From Anaeroplasmataceae bacterium (GTDB lineage: Bacteria; Bacillota_I; Bacilli_A; Acholeplasmatales; Anaeroplasmataceae): DNA of 64,000 bases. Made by a program: the position numbers and the translations under genes. The stretch is from the NCBI GenBank assembly GCA_029057785.1, contig JAIDZC010000038.1:45932-109931 (forward strand). The letters run 5' to 3'. The notes under the pieces were generated by a model. That model ran no database searches. It was given only the letters and a program-made list of their open reading frames with translations, and was not told where the DNA came from. Positions 27,718 to 35,268 of this stretch are shown in pieces (position 1 is the stretch's first letter; each line of letters opens with the position of its first letter).

Positions 27718-28933
27718 TGTATTTCAAACGAAAAACGGACTTAGAGTAAGCTATGTGGAAAAGCCTGATTTTCATAAGAGCTATGTTGGTATTGGGGTAA
27801 ATTATGGAAGTAGGGATTTGAATTTTCAATTAAAAGGAGAGAGCATTACTTCGTTTGAAGGAACAGCTCATTTTATTGAGCATAAGCTATTTCAAATGCC
27901 TTATGGAGATGCCTTCAAAGAATTTTCTAAATTAAATGCTTCTGCAAATGCATACACGGATTTAGAAAAAACAATTTACTATTTTACTACTACAGAAGAT
28001 CTATACGCTCCACTTGAACTTTTGTTGAGGATGTATTTTACACCTTATTTTAAAAAGGAAGACGTTGAAAGAGAAAAGGATATTATTACATCTGAAATTA
28101 AGATGTATGATGATGTAGTAGAATCTAGATTCACAAGAAAAATACTAAAAGAATTATATCCTAAAAGTAGCTTATCAAGTAATGTTGCAGGAACTGTAAA
28201 AAGCGTCACACAAACGAGTTTTGAGGATTTAAACAAAGCCTATCAAGCCTTTTACACAACAGATAATTCCTACATGGTTATTGTTTCTCATGAGCCAAGA
28301 GAAAAGGTATATCAGTTTGTTGAAGATGTGATGCAGAGTTTAAGTGTAAATAGAGGAATTCCTGAAAGGAAAGAAGCTCCTTTAAAGATAGGCTCTAGCT
28401 TTTCAATGAAAGCCAATTGTGAACAAACAACTGCAGCCTTAGCAATACGCTTTTCTGCAAATCAAGATTCCCATTTATTTTGTAACTTTATTATAGGATT
28501 GCTAGATGGACTCATTTCACCTTCTACAAAGTATTATAATGAACTATACACTAAAAAAGCTTTTATTGCGGATATAGATTATTATGTTATGACACTTAGA
28601 GATACGAGCTATGCAGTAATTTCTACAACATCGCTTCATCCTAAATCATTCTTAGCAGATATTGAGCATAAACTCAAAAACCTTTCAAAAAAGGATTTAG
28701 ATAAAGTCTCTTTAGGACAATATATTAAGCATTTAAAGGCAAGAAGTATTCGTGCATTAGATTCAGTTGAAGAATTAGGAGAAGAAATATTAGTTCTAGC
28801 TTTAGAAAATGCATCTTATTTAGATGAACTAGAACAGAGTCAATCTTTACAAATAGAAGATTTTTATGATTATATCGACTATTTTAGAAATGCAGAATAT
28901 ATTCAAGCAATTTGTGAAAAAAGTAAAGAATAA
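27704..28933 (+). CDS. ymfH: M16-family zinc peptidase (YmfH-like)
   Basis: 409 residues. The inverted zinc motif HFIEH is at 56-60 (H56, E59, H60), and the third ligand is likely E131 in SEIKMYDD, as in M16 peptidases. The C-terminal lobe is weaker. The start ATG at 27704 has AGGAGG within the end of the upstream gene and overlaps it by 14 bp, indicating coupled synthesis of a heterodimer with the YmfF-like protein. It probably works in the cytoplasm; no signal peptide is present. Confidence 0.92.
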   Translation: MQKNDVFQTKNGLRVSYVEKPDFHKSYVGIGVNYGSRDLNFQLKGESITSFEGTAHFIEHKLFQMPYGDAFKEFSKLNASANAYTDLEKTIYYFTTTEDLYAPLELLLRMYFTPYFKKEDVEREKDIITSEIKMYDDVVESRFTRKILKELYPKSSLSSNVAGTVKSVTQTSFEDLNKAYQAFYTTDNSYMVIVSHEPREKVYQFVEDVMQSLSVNRGIPERKEAPLKIGSSFSMKANCEQTTAALAIRFSANQDSHLFCNFIIGLLDGLISPSTKYYNELYTKKAFIADIDYYVMTLRDTSYAVISTTSLHPKSFLADIEHKLKNLSKKDLDKVSLGQYIKHLKARSIRALDSVEELGEEILVLALENASYLDELEQSQSLQIEDFYDYIDYFRNAEYIQAICEKSKE

Positions 28934-28967
28934 AAGGGAAAATGGTCATTTTTCCAAAAAAGATATG

Positions 28968-29004
28968 AAGTAAGAGGATTCTTTTAAGTGAAGAATACTT
29001 TTTT
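28968..29004 (+). terminator. Probable terminator after ymfH
   Basis: ATTCTT/AAGAAT (28978-28983 with 28991-28996) with an outer AAGT/ACTT is followed by six T residues. The remaining gap to 29150 is AT-rich and shows no gene. Confidence 0.5.
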
Positions 29005-29150
29005 ATATGTTTTTATAGAAAAATTTAGAATAAAAATTAGCTGAATGCTAAAATCGAAATTAGGTAATTTAAGAATTATTTGATATAGTATGAGCGAAGG
29101 GAGGAAAACTTTTTAAAGCATATATTTTTTACAAAAGAAAGGAGGAAAAA

Positions 29151-29474
29151 ATGTATAACTATTTTATGCTGATGGGACGCCTTGTCAAGGATCCAGAGGT
29201 GAAAGAACTCGCTGACGGCAAACGAGTAATGAATCTAAAACTGGCTGTTAATCGTAGTTTCCAAAATATGAAGGGAGAATATGATACAGATTTTTTCACT
29301 ATAGTATTTTGGGATTATTTGATTGAGTTTGCTCAAGAAAACCTAAAGAAAGGACAGCCAATTTTAGTAAAGGGACGTCTGCAAACTCAGAAAGAAGAAC
29401 TTGCAAATGGATATCAATTGGCTTATCCAACACTTGTTGGAGAGCGTATCTTCAGCTTTAGTAATTCTAATTAA
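29151..29474 (+). CDS. ssb: Short single-stranded DNA-binding protein
   Basis: 107 residues forming one OB-fold: MLMGRLVKDPEVK, NLKLAVNRSFQN, TDFFTIVFWDYLIEFA and KGQPILVKGRLQTQ are standard SSB strands. It ends in FSFSNSN and lacks the acidic DDDIPF-type tail that recruits partners in the main replicative SSB. It therefore looks like a short SsbB-type protein, which in Bacilli is often competence-linked; the main SSB may lie elsewhere. A perfect GGAGG ribosome site is present and the gene stands alone. Confidence 0.92.
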   Translation: MYNYFMLMGRLVKDPEVKELADGKRVMNLKLAVNRSFQNMKGEYDTDFFTIVFWDYLIEFAQENLKKGQPILVKGRLQTQKEELANGYQLAYPTLVGERIFSFSNSN

Positions 29475-29512
29475 AAACTTCATGAGAATGATTACCCTCC
29501 CAATTTGCTTCG

Positions 29513-29545
29513 AAAGGCTAGAATTTCTAGCCTTTTCTTTTTGAT
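29513..29545 (+). terminator. Intrinsic terminator of ssb
   Basis: 9-bp stem AAAGGCTAG/CTAGCCTTT (29513-29521 with 29527-29535) followed by TCTTTTT. Confidence 0.88.
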
Positions 29546-29552
29546 GTGCAAA

Positions 29553-29584
29553 TTAAAAAAATAAGAACCGATGAGATTCTTATT
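29553..29584 (-). terminator. Terminator of the minus-strand gene 29580-30458
   Basis: On the minus strand AATAAGAA/TTCTTATT (29584-29577 with 29567-29560) is followed by a T-run. The first arm covers the stop codon. Confidence 0.7.
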
Positions 29585-30458
29585 CTTTGCTTTTTGTATT
29601 AAAATATTTTTCTAAAGGCTTAAGATTTTGATTTCCAGTAAAATAACTATTTAAAGCCTCACAACCTCTCCTACAGTCCTTGAGAATTTCTTTATAAAGA
29701 TCATCAAAAGAATAATTCTGTGTTTCATCTTTGAGAGTGTATTCTTGTTTTGTCAAATTGAGAACAGTAGTATCCAGTCGTCTAGGATAAAGAAATGTTC
29801 TAGCTTTTCTCTTGCTTTTACGATGATTTAAGAATACATCATACAAAAAGAAGAGAGGTCTTTTTATTCTAGTTGTGCTATTTGCAAGATGGTCAAAGTA
29901 AAATCTTGCAGATTGATAGCATTCTAAATAGTAGTTTCTTGTACAGAAAAAACCAAATAATCTTTTGATAGGTTTTTCTAGTAAAGCAATATCCTCTGGA
30001 TTCAGTTCAAAGGAATCGAAGAAGTAATCGGCAATATTTGTTTTATGTAGCTTTAGCTTTTCATTCTTATTAAAAAGGTAAGTTTCCAACATACTTTCCA
30101 CATAGCTTATATTTCTTTTCTTATCTGTCATTGAGGTGGCATAATCCTTGAAATATTGATTTGAAATAAATGATATTAGAATGTAGTAGCAAAATAATTG
30201 TTCTCCTAAATCAGCATGGAAATAAGCTGTATTCATACATTCTTTTAAAAATTCTAAAAATTGATCTTGAATTTTATGGGAAATTTGATAGGGATCCTTT
30301 TTTAAGGGGTGAAAGATTTTATAGAAGCTATCTGCATCATAAAATAGAGCGTACTTAAACAATGCTTGATTGGAAGTATCCTGCATATAGGTTATATTTG
30401 AGTTGATAAAACGTAGAGAATCCTTAATTATATAATATCTTAAAAAATGAATACTCAT
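29580..30458 (-). CDS. Hypothetical protein, possibly zinc-dependent phospholipase C-like without metal site
   Basis: 292 residues, no signal peptide. Tentative resemblance to the Firmicutes zinc-dependent phospholipase C-like family comes from layout: ALFYDADSFY and a HPLKKDP segment near 35-55, a central helix pair FCYYILISFISNQYF (about 108-122), and a C-terminal VLNLTKQEY then YSFDDLYKEIL, where relatives usually read LNLxHxxW and SFxELY. The His/Asp metal ligands expected in the central helix and in the LNL motif are not there, so if related it is a pseudoenzyme. It is transcribed opposite to its neighbours and ends against the ssb terminator. The ribosome site is GGTGGTGATTTGAG before ATG. 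Family call is uncertain. Confidence 0.7.
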   Translation of the reverse strand: MSIHFLRYYIIKDSLRFINSNITYMQDTSNQALFKYALFYDADSFYKIFHPLKKDPYQISHKIQDQFLEFLKECMNTAYFHADLGEQLFCYYILISFISNQYFKDYATSMTDKKRNISYVESMLETYLFNKNEKLKLHKTNIADYFFDSFELNPEDIALLEKPIKRLFGFFCTRNYYLECYQSARFYFDHLANSTTRIKRPLFFLYDVFLNHRKSKRKARTFLYPRRLDTTVLNLTKQEYTLKDETQNYSFDDLYKEILKDCRRGCEALNSYFTGNQNLKPLEKYFNTKSKE

Positions 30459-30592
30459 CTCAAATCACCACCTATCTACATCTTATTTTACCACAGGTTG
30501 AATTATGTTTAAACTATTTCTGCAAGGAAATTATAAACTTCATCTTTATTTTTATTTATTTTTATTATAAAATTAGAAAAGAGGTGAAAAAA

Positions 30593-31513
30593 ATGGTTAT
30601 ATTAACAAAAGACGACTTATCAACCATTGAACGATTATTATACAATAAAGCGAGAGATATTGATGTATCCATTTATAATGCTTTACAAGATGAAACGTAT
30701 AAGGATTTTATCTTAGATTCTTTAACTCTTTATTTTACAAAGGATGGAGGCATAGGGAATGCCTTAGAGATTGACAACTATAATCCAAATGCAAGTGTAT
30801 ATCAAACTTATGAGGCTTTAAGAATTTTATCAGCACTAAATTTTGATAAGCATTATGATCATGAATTGTATATTCAAATTCTAAACAAAATTGGAAACTA
30901 TCTGTTTAATCGTTGTCCTATAGAAAATGGCTTATGGAATCCGCTAGTAGAAACAAATGATGATTATGCACATAGTGAAGAATATTCATATATGAAAAAT
31001 CCTTTTTCTATTTGGGGTGTTCATCCTACAGTTGCAATACTTGGTTATATTCTAGAATTGATGCCAGAATCAAAGGCTTACTACAAGAAGGCATTAAAAC
31101 AGATAGGATATATTTTTGCTTATTTAGATAATGACGATGTATGGACAAACTATACCTTTACAAGTTTTAGTGCCTTGTATGCATCCTTAAAGAAGATAGG
31201 ATTATTTCCTTTAGAATGCAAGAAAATCGAAGAACGAATGAAAAAGGAAGCCTTGAAACAGCTTGCAGATGATACACTGAATTTCCCTCTATACTTTTTA
31301 GGTGTAGAAGTAGAAGGAGATCTCAAGAATAGAATAGAGGATCAATTGGATGAGCTTATTGCGAAACGGGCTAAGCATGGTTTGTGGGAACATGAAAAGA
31401 GCTGGGGGAACAATCGTTATCCTGAAGAAGATAGTGCTAGCCTAAAATGGTTAGGTGCTGAGACAGTTTGGAACCTGTATCTTTTAAAAGAATATGGGAG
31501 AATAGAGTCATGA
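30593..31513 (+). CDS. Hypothetical helical (alpha/alpha-barrel-like) protein, 306 aa
   Basis: The ATG at 30593 is preferred over an in-frame GTG at 30584, because that GTG is part of the ribosome site GAGGTG. The protein is helical and rich in aromatic residues, with recurrent GLWNP, IWGVHPTVAILGYI, WTNYTFTSFSALYASL and GLWEHEKSWG segments; such spaced W/H motifs occur in terpene-cyclase-like alpha/alpha toroids, but I do not recognise the family. No signal peptide. Its stop overlaps the start of the downstream flavodoxin (ATGA), so the two are co-translated and may share a redox task (inference). Confidence 0.82.
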   Translation: MVILTKDDLSTIERLLYNKARDIDVSIYNALQDETYKDFILDSLTLYFTKDGGIGNALEIDNYNPNASVYQTYEALRILSALNFDKHYDHELYIQILNKIGNYLFNRCPIENGLWNPLVETNDDYAHSEEYSYMKNPFSIWGVHPTVAILGYILELMPESKAYYKKALKQIGYIFAYLDNDDVWTNYTFTSFSALYASLKKIGLFPLECKKIEERMKKEALKQLADDTLNFPLYFLGVEVEGDLKNRIEDQLDELIAKRAKHGLWEHEKSWGNNRYPEEDSASLKWLGAETVWNLYLLKEYGRIES

Positions 31514-31980
31514 AGCTAATTCTTTATTTTGGTCATACGGGTACAACAGAAAAAGCTGCAGGTCTTCTGGCAAACGAATTAGATGAGAGCATAGTTTTAA
31601 ATGGAATGAAAAAAAATAAAATCGATTTTTCTAGCTATGACAGCATCATTTTTGGTGTAAATGTTCATATGGGAAAATTGAATAAGAAGTTTTTAAAGTT
31701 CTATAAAAAATTAAAAAAGAAGAAAATCCCTACAGAATTTGCTTGTTTTGTCATTGCCGCAGATGAACATCAAAAAACAAAATATATGAATATGGCAAAA
31801 GAAGTATTACCAGAAGATTCCTACATAGGCTTCTTTGGCGGAGAATTTGATCCAACTAGAGCGAAAGGCTTAAACAGGGCAGTCATTAAATCCTGTATCA
31901 ATCAATTTATGGAACAAGGATTACCACTGCCTAGTCTAGATATGGATGCAATCAAGGATTTTGCCGAACATTTACAATAA
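31510..31980 (+). CDS. Flavodoxin-domain protein
   Basis: The start at ATG 31510 overlaps the previous stop; it gives the canonical flavodoxin N terminus MKLILYFGHTGTTEKAA, the FMN phosphate-binding loop. 156 residues, close to flavodoxin length. SYDSIIFGVNVHMGKL is the second flavin loop. The closest type is the Flavodoxin_5 group related to HemG-like protoporphyrinogen oxidase; the electron partner is not evident. A 55-residue ferredoxin is encoded 430 bp downstream but in a separate unit. Confidence 0.88.
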   Translation: MKLILYFGHTGTTEKAAGLLANELDESIVLNGMKKNKIDFSSYDSIIFGVNVHMGKLNKKFLKFYKKLKKKKIPTEFACFVIAADEHQKTKYMNMAKEVLPEDSYIGFFGGEFDPTRAKGLNRAVIKSCINQFMEQGLPLPSLDMDAIKDFAEHLQ

Positions 31981-32005
31981 AAAAAGGTCCAATTGGACCT
32001 TTTTT
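31981..32005. terminator. Bidirectional intrinsic terminator
   Basis: The perfect palindrome AGGTCCAATTGGACCT (31985-32000) is flanked by A5 and T6, so it can end both the flavodoxin transcript and the minus-strand yneF transcript. Confidence 0.9.
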
Positions 32006-32227
32006 CTATTTTGCATCTTCCATAGATTTCATCACAGCACGAACTTGCTTCTCAGAAGGAGTACGTCCCATTTGTGTCATCATAGCACGAATCATTTTTT
32101 CATTGATAGGTGGATTCTTTTTAAGTTGATTAGCAAAAATCTTTCTTACAACGAAGAATGTAGCAATTGCTACAACGATTAACTCTAACAAAACAATTAA
32201 AATAAACTGCCAAATTTCTAATGTCAT
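32006..32227 (-). CDS. yneF: UPF0154 (YneF-type) small membrane protein
   Basis: 73 residues: one N-terminal transmembrane helix (about 8-29) followed by a cytosolic helix pair with the family signature NPPINEKMIRAMMTQMGRTP and SEKQVRAVMKSM. This matches the UPF0154/YneF family of Bacilli, whose function is not established. Ribosome site TAGGAG on the minus strand. Monocistronic, convergent with the flavodoxin gene. Confidence 0.93.
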   Translation of the reverse strand: MTLEIWQFILIVLLELIVVAIATFFVVRKIFANQLKKNPPINEKMIRAMMTQMGRTPSEKQVRAVMKSMEDAK

Positions 32228-32348
32228 ATTTTATCACTCCTAACTTATATTGTACACTTTTTTATATCTAATTTCAAGGTTCAAACAGAATATTAGAAAC
32301 TTTTCATATTTATATCGTTTCAAAAAATGATAACGTATAAAAACATAG

Positions 32349-32377
32349 TAGACAAAATTTAAAAAAAATGGTAAAAT
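32349..32377 (+). promoter_or_regulatory. Promoter of the ferredoxin gene
   Basis: TAGACA (32349-32354), 17 bp, TAAAAT (32372-32377) with extended TGG. The same TAGACA-17-TAAAAT arrangement precedes the lysine riboswitch. Confidence 0.7.
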
Positions 32378-32406
32378 AAGGTATAACAATTAAAGGAGGA
32401 AAAGAG

Positions 32407-32574
32407 ATGCCTAGATTTGTTAATGATACTTGTATCGCATGTGGTTCTTGTGCTGATCAATGCCCAGTTTCAGCAATTACAGTAAATGATGCTGCAGTAA
32501 TCGACGAAGATACTTGTATTGACTGTGGAGCTTGTGAAGCTGTTTGTCCAGTTTCTGCAATCTCTGAAAGATAA
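32407..32574 (+). CDS. 2[4Fe-4S] ferredoxin, 55 aa
   Basis: Small gene with AAAGGAGG ahead of the ATG. Two complete cluster motifs, CIACGSCADQCP and CIDCGACEAVCP, each CxxCxxCxxxCP, give eight cysteines for two [4Fe-4S] clusters, as in clostridial-type ferredoxins. Length and the internal near-duplication are typical. It is a low-potential electron carrier, fitting an anaerobic lifestyle. Own promoter and own terminator. Confidence 0.97.
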   Translation: MPRFVNDTCIACGSCADQCPVSAITVNDAAVIDEDTCIDCGACEAVCPVSAISER

Positions 32575-32583
32575 AAAAAGAAA

Positions 32584-32617
32584 TTAGCTGACTATTATGT
32601 CAGCTTTTCTTTTTTTA
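32584..32617 (+). terminator. Intrinsic terminator of the ferredoxin gene
   Basis: AGCTGAC/GTCAGCT stem (32586-32592 with 32599-32605), loop TATTAT, then TTTTCTTTTTTT. Confidence 0.88.
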
Positions 32618-32988
32618 TGTCTTAGGAAATTCTATTTGAAAATATCATTATAAGAATAAAAATAAAGAAATATAAAAGTGACACAAATAAGTCTAAATAT
32701 ATAGGCTATATGTGTAGAGGGCTAACAAACCCAAGTAGGGTACAGGTTAAACTATAGGAATATAGAATAACTAATATAATCACTAAATTAGAGGTTTTTA
32801 CCTCTCGAGAAATATTTTTATTCCTTTTGTTCTTATTAAAGAATGGATGAAAAGTTTACTGAAAATAAAAATATGCAACTTTCTTTGACTTTTATCAAAA
32901 ATGAATAAAAAAACTATAATTCATAATATTTATTTTGCCTAGATAAGATCAGGGCAAATTCATATTATAGATATGGGAGTGATTAAGT
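32618..32988 (+). other. 371-bp gap with possible RNA structure
   Basis: No convincing gene (only a 21-codon frame at about 32841 without a ribosome site). Visible structure: CTATAT/ATATAG arms (32706-32711 with 32760-32765) enclosing mutually exclusive GGG/CCC and CCC/GGG hairpins (32719-32740), then AGAGGT/ACCTCT (32790-32805). ATA near 32943 and CATATTAT at 32961 could form a SigE-like sporulation promoter for the cotJ genes. Confidence 0.35.
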
Positions 32989-33360
32989 GTGAAAACCTTA
33001 GAAATTAACTCTCAAGCATTTGTATTAGATAGTGATATAGAGAAGGGCTTTTTGAAAGGCTCTATATGGGAAAATCTATTCTCTGGTTATAAATTCATAT
33101 TGACGGATGTCCATGATTTAACTGAAGAAGAACAATACTTATTTATGCTACAGGTTTATACCTTTGCATCTATAGAATTATCCTTATTCATTTGTACTCA
33201 TCCAGATAATAAAGAAGCTATCGAAACCTTAAAGAAGGTTAATCTAGAAAAAAGTAAGGTTTGTGACTTTATTGAAACAAAGTATGGGGCTTTGAAGTCA
33301 TGTTCTGTTGTCTTTGATGGTTTCTTGGAAAGAAAAAGTACATGGGAGGTAACAAAATAA
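32989..33360 (+). CDS. CotJA-CotJB fusion, spore coat peptide assembly protein
   Basis: 123 residues from a GTG start with GGGAG 9 bases upstream. Residues about 10-36 (QAFVLDSDIEKGFLKGSIWE and following) match the CotJA pattern of Q-A-Y/F-V, then E-G-x-L-x-G-T/S. Residues about 47-105 match CotJB well: an EEQYLFMLQVYTFASIELSL helix, then THPDNKEAIE and KYGAL. CotJA and CotJB are normally separate genes ahead of cotJC, so this single frame appears to be a fusion. The stop overlaps the downstream cotJC start by one base (TAATG). Implies spore formation or a retained coat module. Confidence 0.68.
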   Translation: MKTLEINSQAFVLDSDIEKGFLKGSIWENLFSGYKFILTDVHDLTEEEQYLFMLQVYTFASIELSLFICTHPDNKEAIETLKKVNLEKSKVCDFIETKYGALKSCSVVFDGFLERKSTWEVTK

Positions 33361-33929
33361 TGTGGACATATGAGAAGAAACTTGAATTTCCAGTTCATAT
33401 TACAAAAAGGAATTTATGGTTTGCCAAGGAGCTTATTACAGCAATTGGTGGACCAGGAGGCGAGCTAGCTGCTGCAATACGTTACTTTATACAGGCACCT
33501 ACAATGCCAGATAAAATAGGTCAAAATCTTCTTGTTGAGATAGGTACAGAAGAACTTGCCCATGTTGAAATCCTAGTTGCTATGATGAAGGGATTAACAG
33601 CTGGAGCCACCCTAGAAGAAGTAAAGAAGTATGGCTTTGAAGGCATTTATGCGGATCATGGTCTAGGGGTTTATCCAACGGATGCAGGAGCAAATCCATT
33701 TACGGTTTCTTATCTAGCTTCAACAGGTAATCCAGTCAGTGACTTAAATGAAGATTTGGCTGCAGAAGCTAAAGCAAGAGCTGGCTATGAGCATTTAATG
33801 GATTTAACAGATGATCCAGAAATTTTAGCACCGCTTTCTTTTTTAAGACAAAGAGAAATCATTCACTATCAAAGATTTGCTGAGGCGTTAAAGCATTATC
33901 AAGAAATGCTAAAAGAGTATCAAGGATAG
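33360..33929 (+). CDS. cotJC: CotJC, manganese-catalase-like spore coat protein
   Basis: Start is ATG 33360 (ribosome site GGGAGG at 33343-33348), not the in-frame ATG at 33342. 189 residues, the normal CotJC length. Metal ligands of the di-manganese catalase fold are visible: E35, E65 and H68 (GTEELAHVE), E136 (AAEAKAR), and E166 with H169 (REIIHYQRF). In spore formers CotJC is a coat or inner-coat protein with probable catalase activity. Coupled to the cotJAB fusion gene. Confidence 0.95.
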   Translation: MWTYEKKLEFPVHITKRNLWFAKELITAIGGPGGELAAAIRYFIQAPTMPDKIGQNLLVEIGTEELAHVEILVAMMKGLTAGATLEEVKKYGFEGIYADHGLGVYPTDAGANPFTVSYLASTGNPVSDLNEDLAAEAKARAGYEHLMDLTDDPEILAPLSFLRQREIIHYQRFAEALKHYQEMLKEYQG

Positions 33930-33956
33930 AAGCTTTTAAAAAGCTTTTTTATTTTT
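33930..33956 (+). terminator. Short terminator of the cotJ genes
   Basis: AAGCTT/AAGCTT (33930-33935 with 33941-33946) runs directly into six T residues. Confidence 0.6.
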
Positions 33957-34030
33957 ACATGGTTTTTGAGGTGCCAATTTGACTTCCCTAATATAAAACT
34001 GTATAATATTATGCAAGAGGAAGTGTGCCT

Positions 34031-34401
34031 ATGGAAAATAGAAAAACTACGATGAAAGAACATATTTTTATCTGTATGATTTCCTTAGCTCTTATTGTGG
34101 CACTTATTATTTTGACGATTCATTTTTTTAGAAACAACGAATTTCATTCTGCCTATATTACAGGATTCGTTATTTGTTATTTATGGATTCCATCTGTCCT
34201 CCCTGCTGGATATTATTATGTGAGAGCGGAGGCAAATAGTTTTTATAAAAGGCAACCAAAGTTTATATTTCATTTAGATAATTATAGCTATTTGTGATTC
34301 TTATTCTTATTGCCCCCTTCTTAGTTCCAAATTATATTTGGCTGCTATACGTAGATATTAAAAACTATAAAAGAAATAAAGCTTGGGAAAAGCAAAAATA
34401 A
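34031..34401 (+). pseudogene. Small membrane protein gene split by a frameshift
   Basis: From ATG 34031 (after AGAGGAAG) the frame encodes 88 residues with two transmembrane segments (HIFICMISLALIVALIILTI and YITGFVICYLWIPSVLPAGY) and stops at TGA 34295-34297. In the neighbouring frame the sequence continues without a stop from the same point: FVILILIAPFLVPNYIWLLY, then a basic tail KNYKRNKAWEKQK ending at TAA 34399-34401. The second piece is a third membrane helix plus a normal cytosolic end, so one base change of frame near 34280-34297 splits one gene. It could be real decay, sequencing error or recoding. Family not recognised. Confidence 0.6.
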
Positions 34402-34402
34402 A

Positions 34403-34423
34403 AACCTCATTTCAAATGAGGTT
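34403..34423 (-). terminator. Terminator of plsY
   Basis: On the minus strand AACCTCAT/ATGAGGTT (34423-34416 with 34410-34403) is followed by TTTTTATTTTT. Confidence 0.85.
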
Positions 34424-34433
34424 AAGGGTTGTT

Positions 34434-35120
34434 TTATGCAGCCTTTTTCTTTTTGAAGCTATTTTCAGTTCCATTTAAAAGTCGTTTATAATTTTTGATA
34501 TGCTTAAATAAAATCATACCTGCCAAAATGGTATATAATATAGATAGTACTAAAGAAGGCTTAGCTATAAAGTATAGACCAAAGTTTGTAACATCTTGAA
34601 CGCCAAATGCAAAGAGTAACCATGTTGTAAGAATTACTGTAAAGGTAGCTCCCGTAGAAGCTAAGGATACATATTTTGTAGAATAGAATATAATTGCAAA
34701 TGTAATGAGACAAGCAATTGCAGGAATTGGTGTTAGAAATAAAACTACGCCTAAAGAAGTAGCCACTGCCTTACCACCTTTAAAATCCAAGAAAATAGAG
34801 AAGGAGTGTCCTATAATAGCAGGAGCTCCATATATGAACAAATCAATTTCTTCTGGACTGACCCAAACCTTAGTAGCACCCAAAATTTTTATAATTATTA
34901 ATACAAATGCGCCTTTTAAAACATCACAGAAGAAGACAAGAAAACCCACCTTTTTTCCTAGAACTCTGATAGCATTTGTTGTACCTATATTTTTACTTCC
35001 GTATTCGCGGATATCTTTTTTACAAATCAGTTTTCCAAATACTACACCAAAGGGGATAGAACCAATGAGATAGGATAGAATAATAAATAAAATGCTAATA
35101 ACGATATCTAATGCTTGCAT
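34434..35120 (-). CDS. plsY: Acyl-phosphate:glycerol-3-phosphate acyltransferase
   Basis: The start is taken as the ATG at 35120 (MQALDIVISILFIILSYLIG); an in-frame ATG at 35159 would add 13 charged residues atypical for the family and spanning a palindrome. 228 residues, polytopic membrane protein with the PlsY motifs: SYLIGSIPFGVVFGK, then DIREYGSKNIGTTNA (the glycerol-3-phosphate site, usually SGNxGATN), then GHSFSIFLDFKGGKAVATSLG. It acylates sn-glycerol-3-phosphate using acyl-phosphate, the first step of phospholipid synthesis. In Bacilli plsY often stands next to parE-parC, as here (divergent). Confidence 0.96.
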   Translation of the reverse strand: MQALDIVISILFIILSYLIGSIPFGVVFGKLICKKDIREYGSKNIGTTNAIRVLGKKVGFLVFFCDVLKGAFVLIIIKILGATKVWVSPEEIDLFIYGAPAIIGHSFSIFLDFKGGKAVATSLGVVLFLTPIPAIACLITFAIIFYSTKYVSLASTGATFTVILTTWLLFAFGVQDVTNFGLYFIAKPSLVLSILYTILAGMILFKHIKNYKRLLNGTENSFKKKKAA

Positions 35121-35129
35121 AGTGTCTAT

Positions 35130-35147
35130 ATAGCTCCTAGGAGCTAT
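35130..35147. promoter_or_regulatory. 18-bp perfect palindrome over the plsY ribosome site
   Basis: ATAGCTCCTAGGAGCTAT is identical on both strands. In the plsY transcript it can fold to a 7-bp hairpin with loop CTAG whose 3' arm contains the only nearby Shine-Dalgarno-like GGAG, 10-14 bases before the start codon. It could be an operator or a translational switch. It does not match the FapR consensus as I remember it. Confidence 0.5.
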
Positions 35148-35209
35148 CCTCCTTAGCACTATTATAAACTTTTTTTTGTTTTAAGTCAAAGAAAATGCAC
35201 TTTGAATTC

Positions 35210-35238
35210 TTGAGAAAAATGTAATTTTATGGTAATAT
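35210..35238 (+). promoter_or_regulatory. Candidate promoter of parE-parC
   Basis: TTGAGA (35210-35215), 17 bp, TAATAT (35233-35238). Confidence 0.5.
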
Positions 35239-35268
35239 ATATATAATAATGAAAAAAGGGTGATTTTA

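Noticed and set aside
32700..32810. A c-di-GMP or preQ1 riboswitch in the gap before cotJ
   Set aside because: The conserved cores of those riboswitches are not present; only generic stems are visible.
32841..32906. A 21-codon frame in the gap before cotJ
   Set aside because: It lacks a ribosome site and shows no recognisable features.
35130..35147. FapR operator before plsY
   Set aside because: The palindrome does not fit the TTAGTACCTG-type FapR site as I know it.
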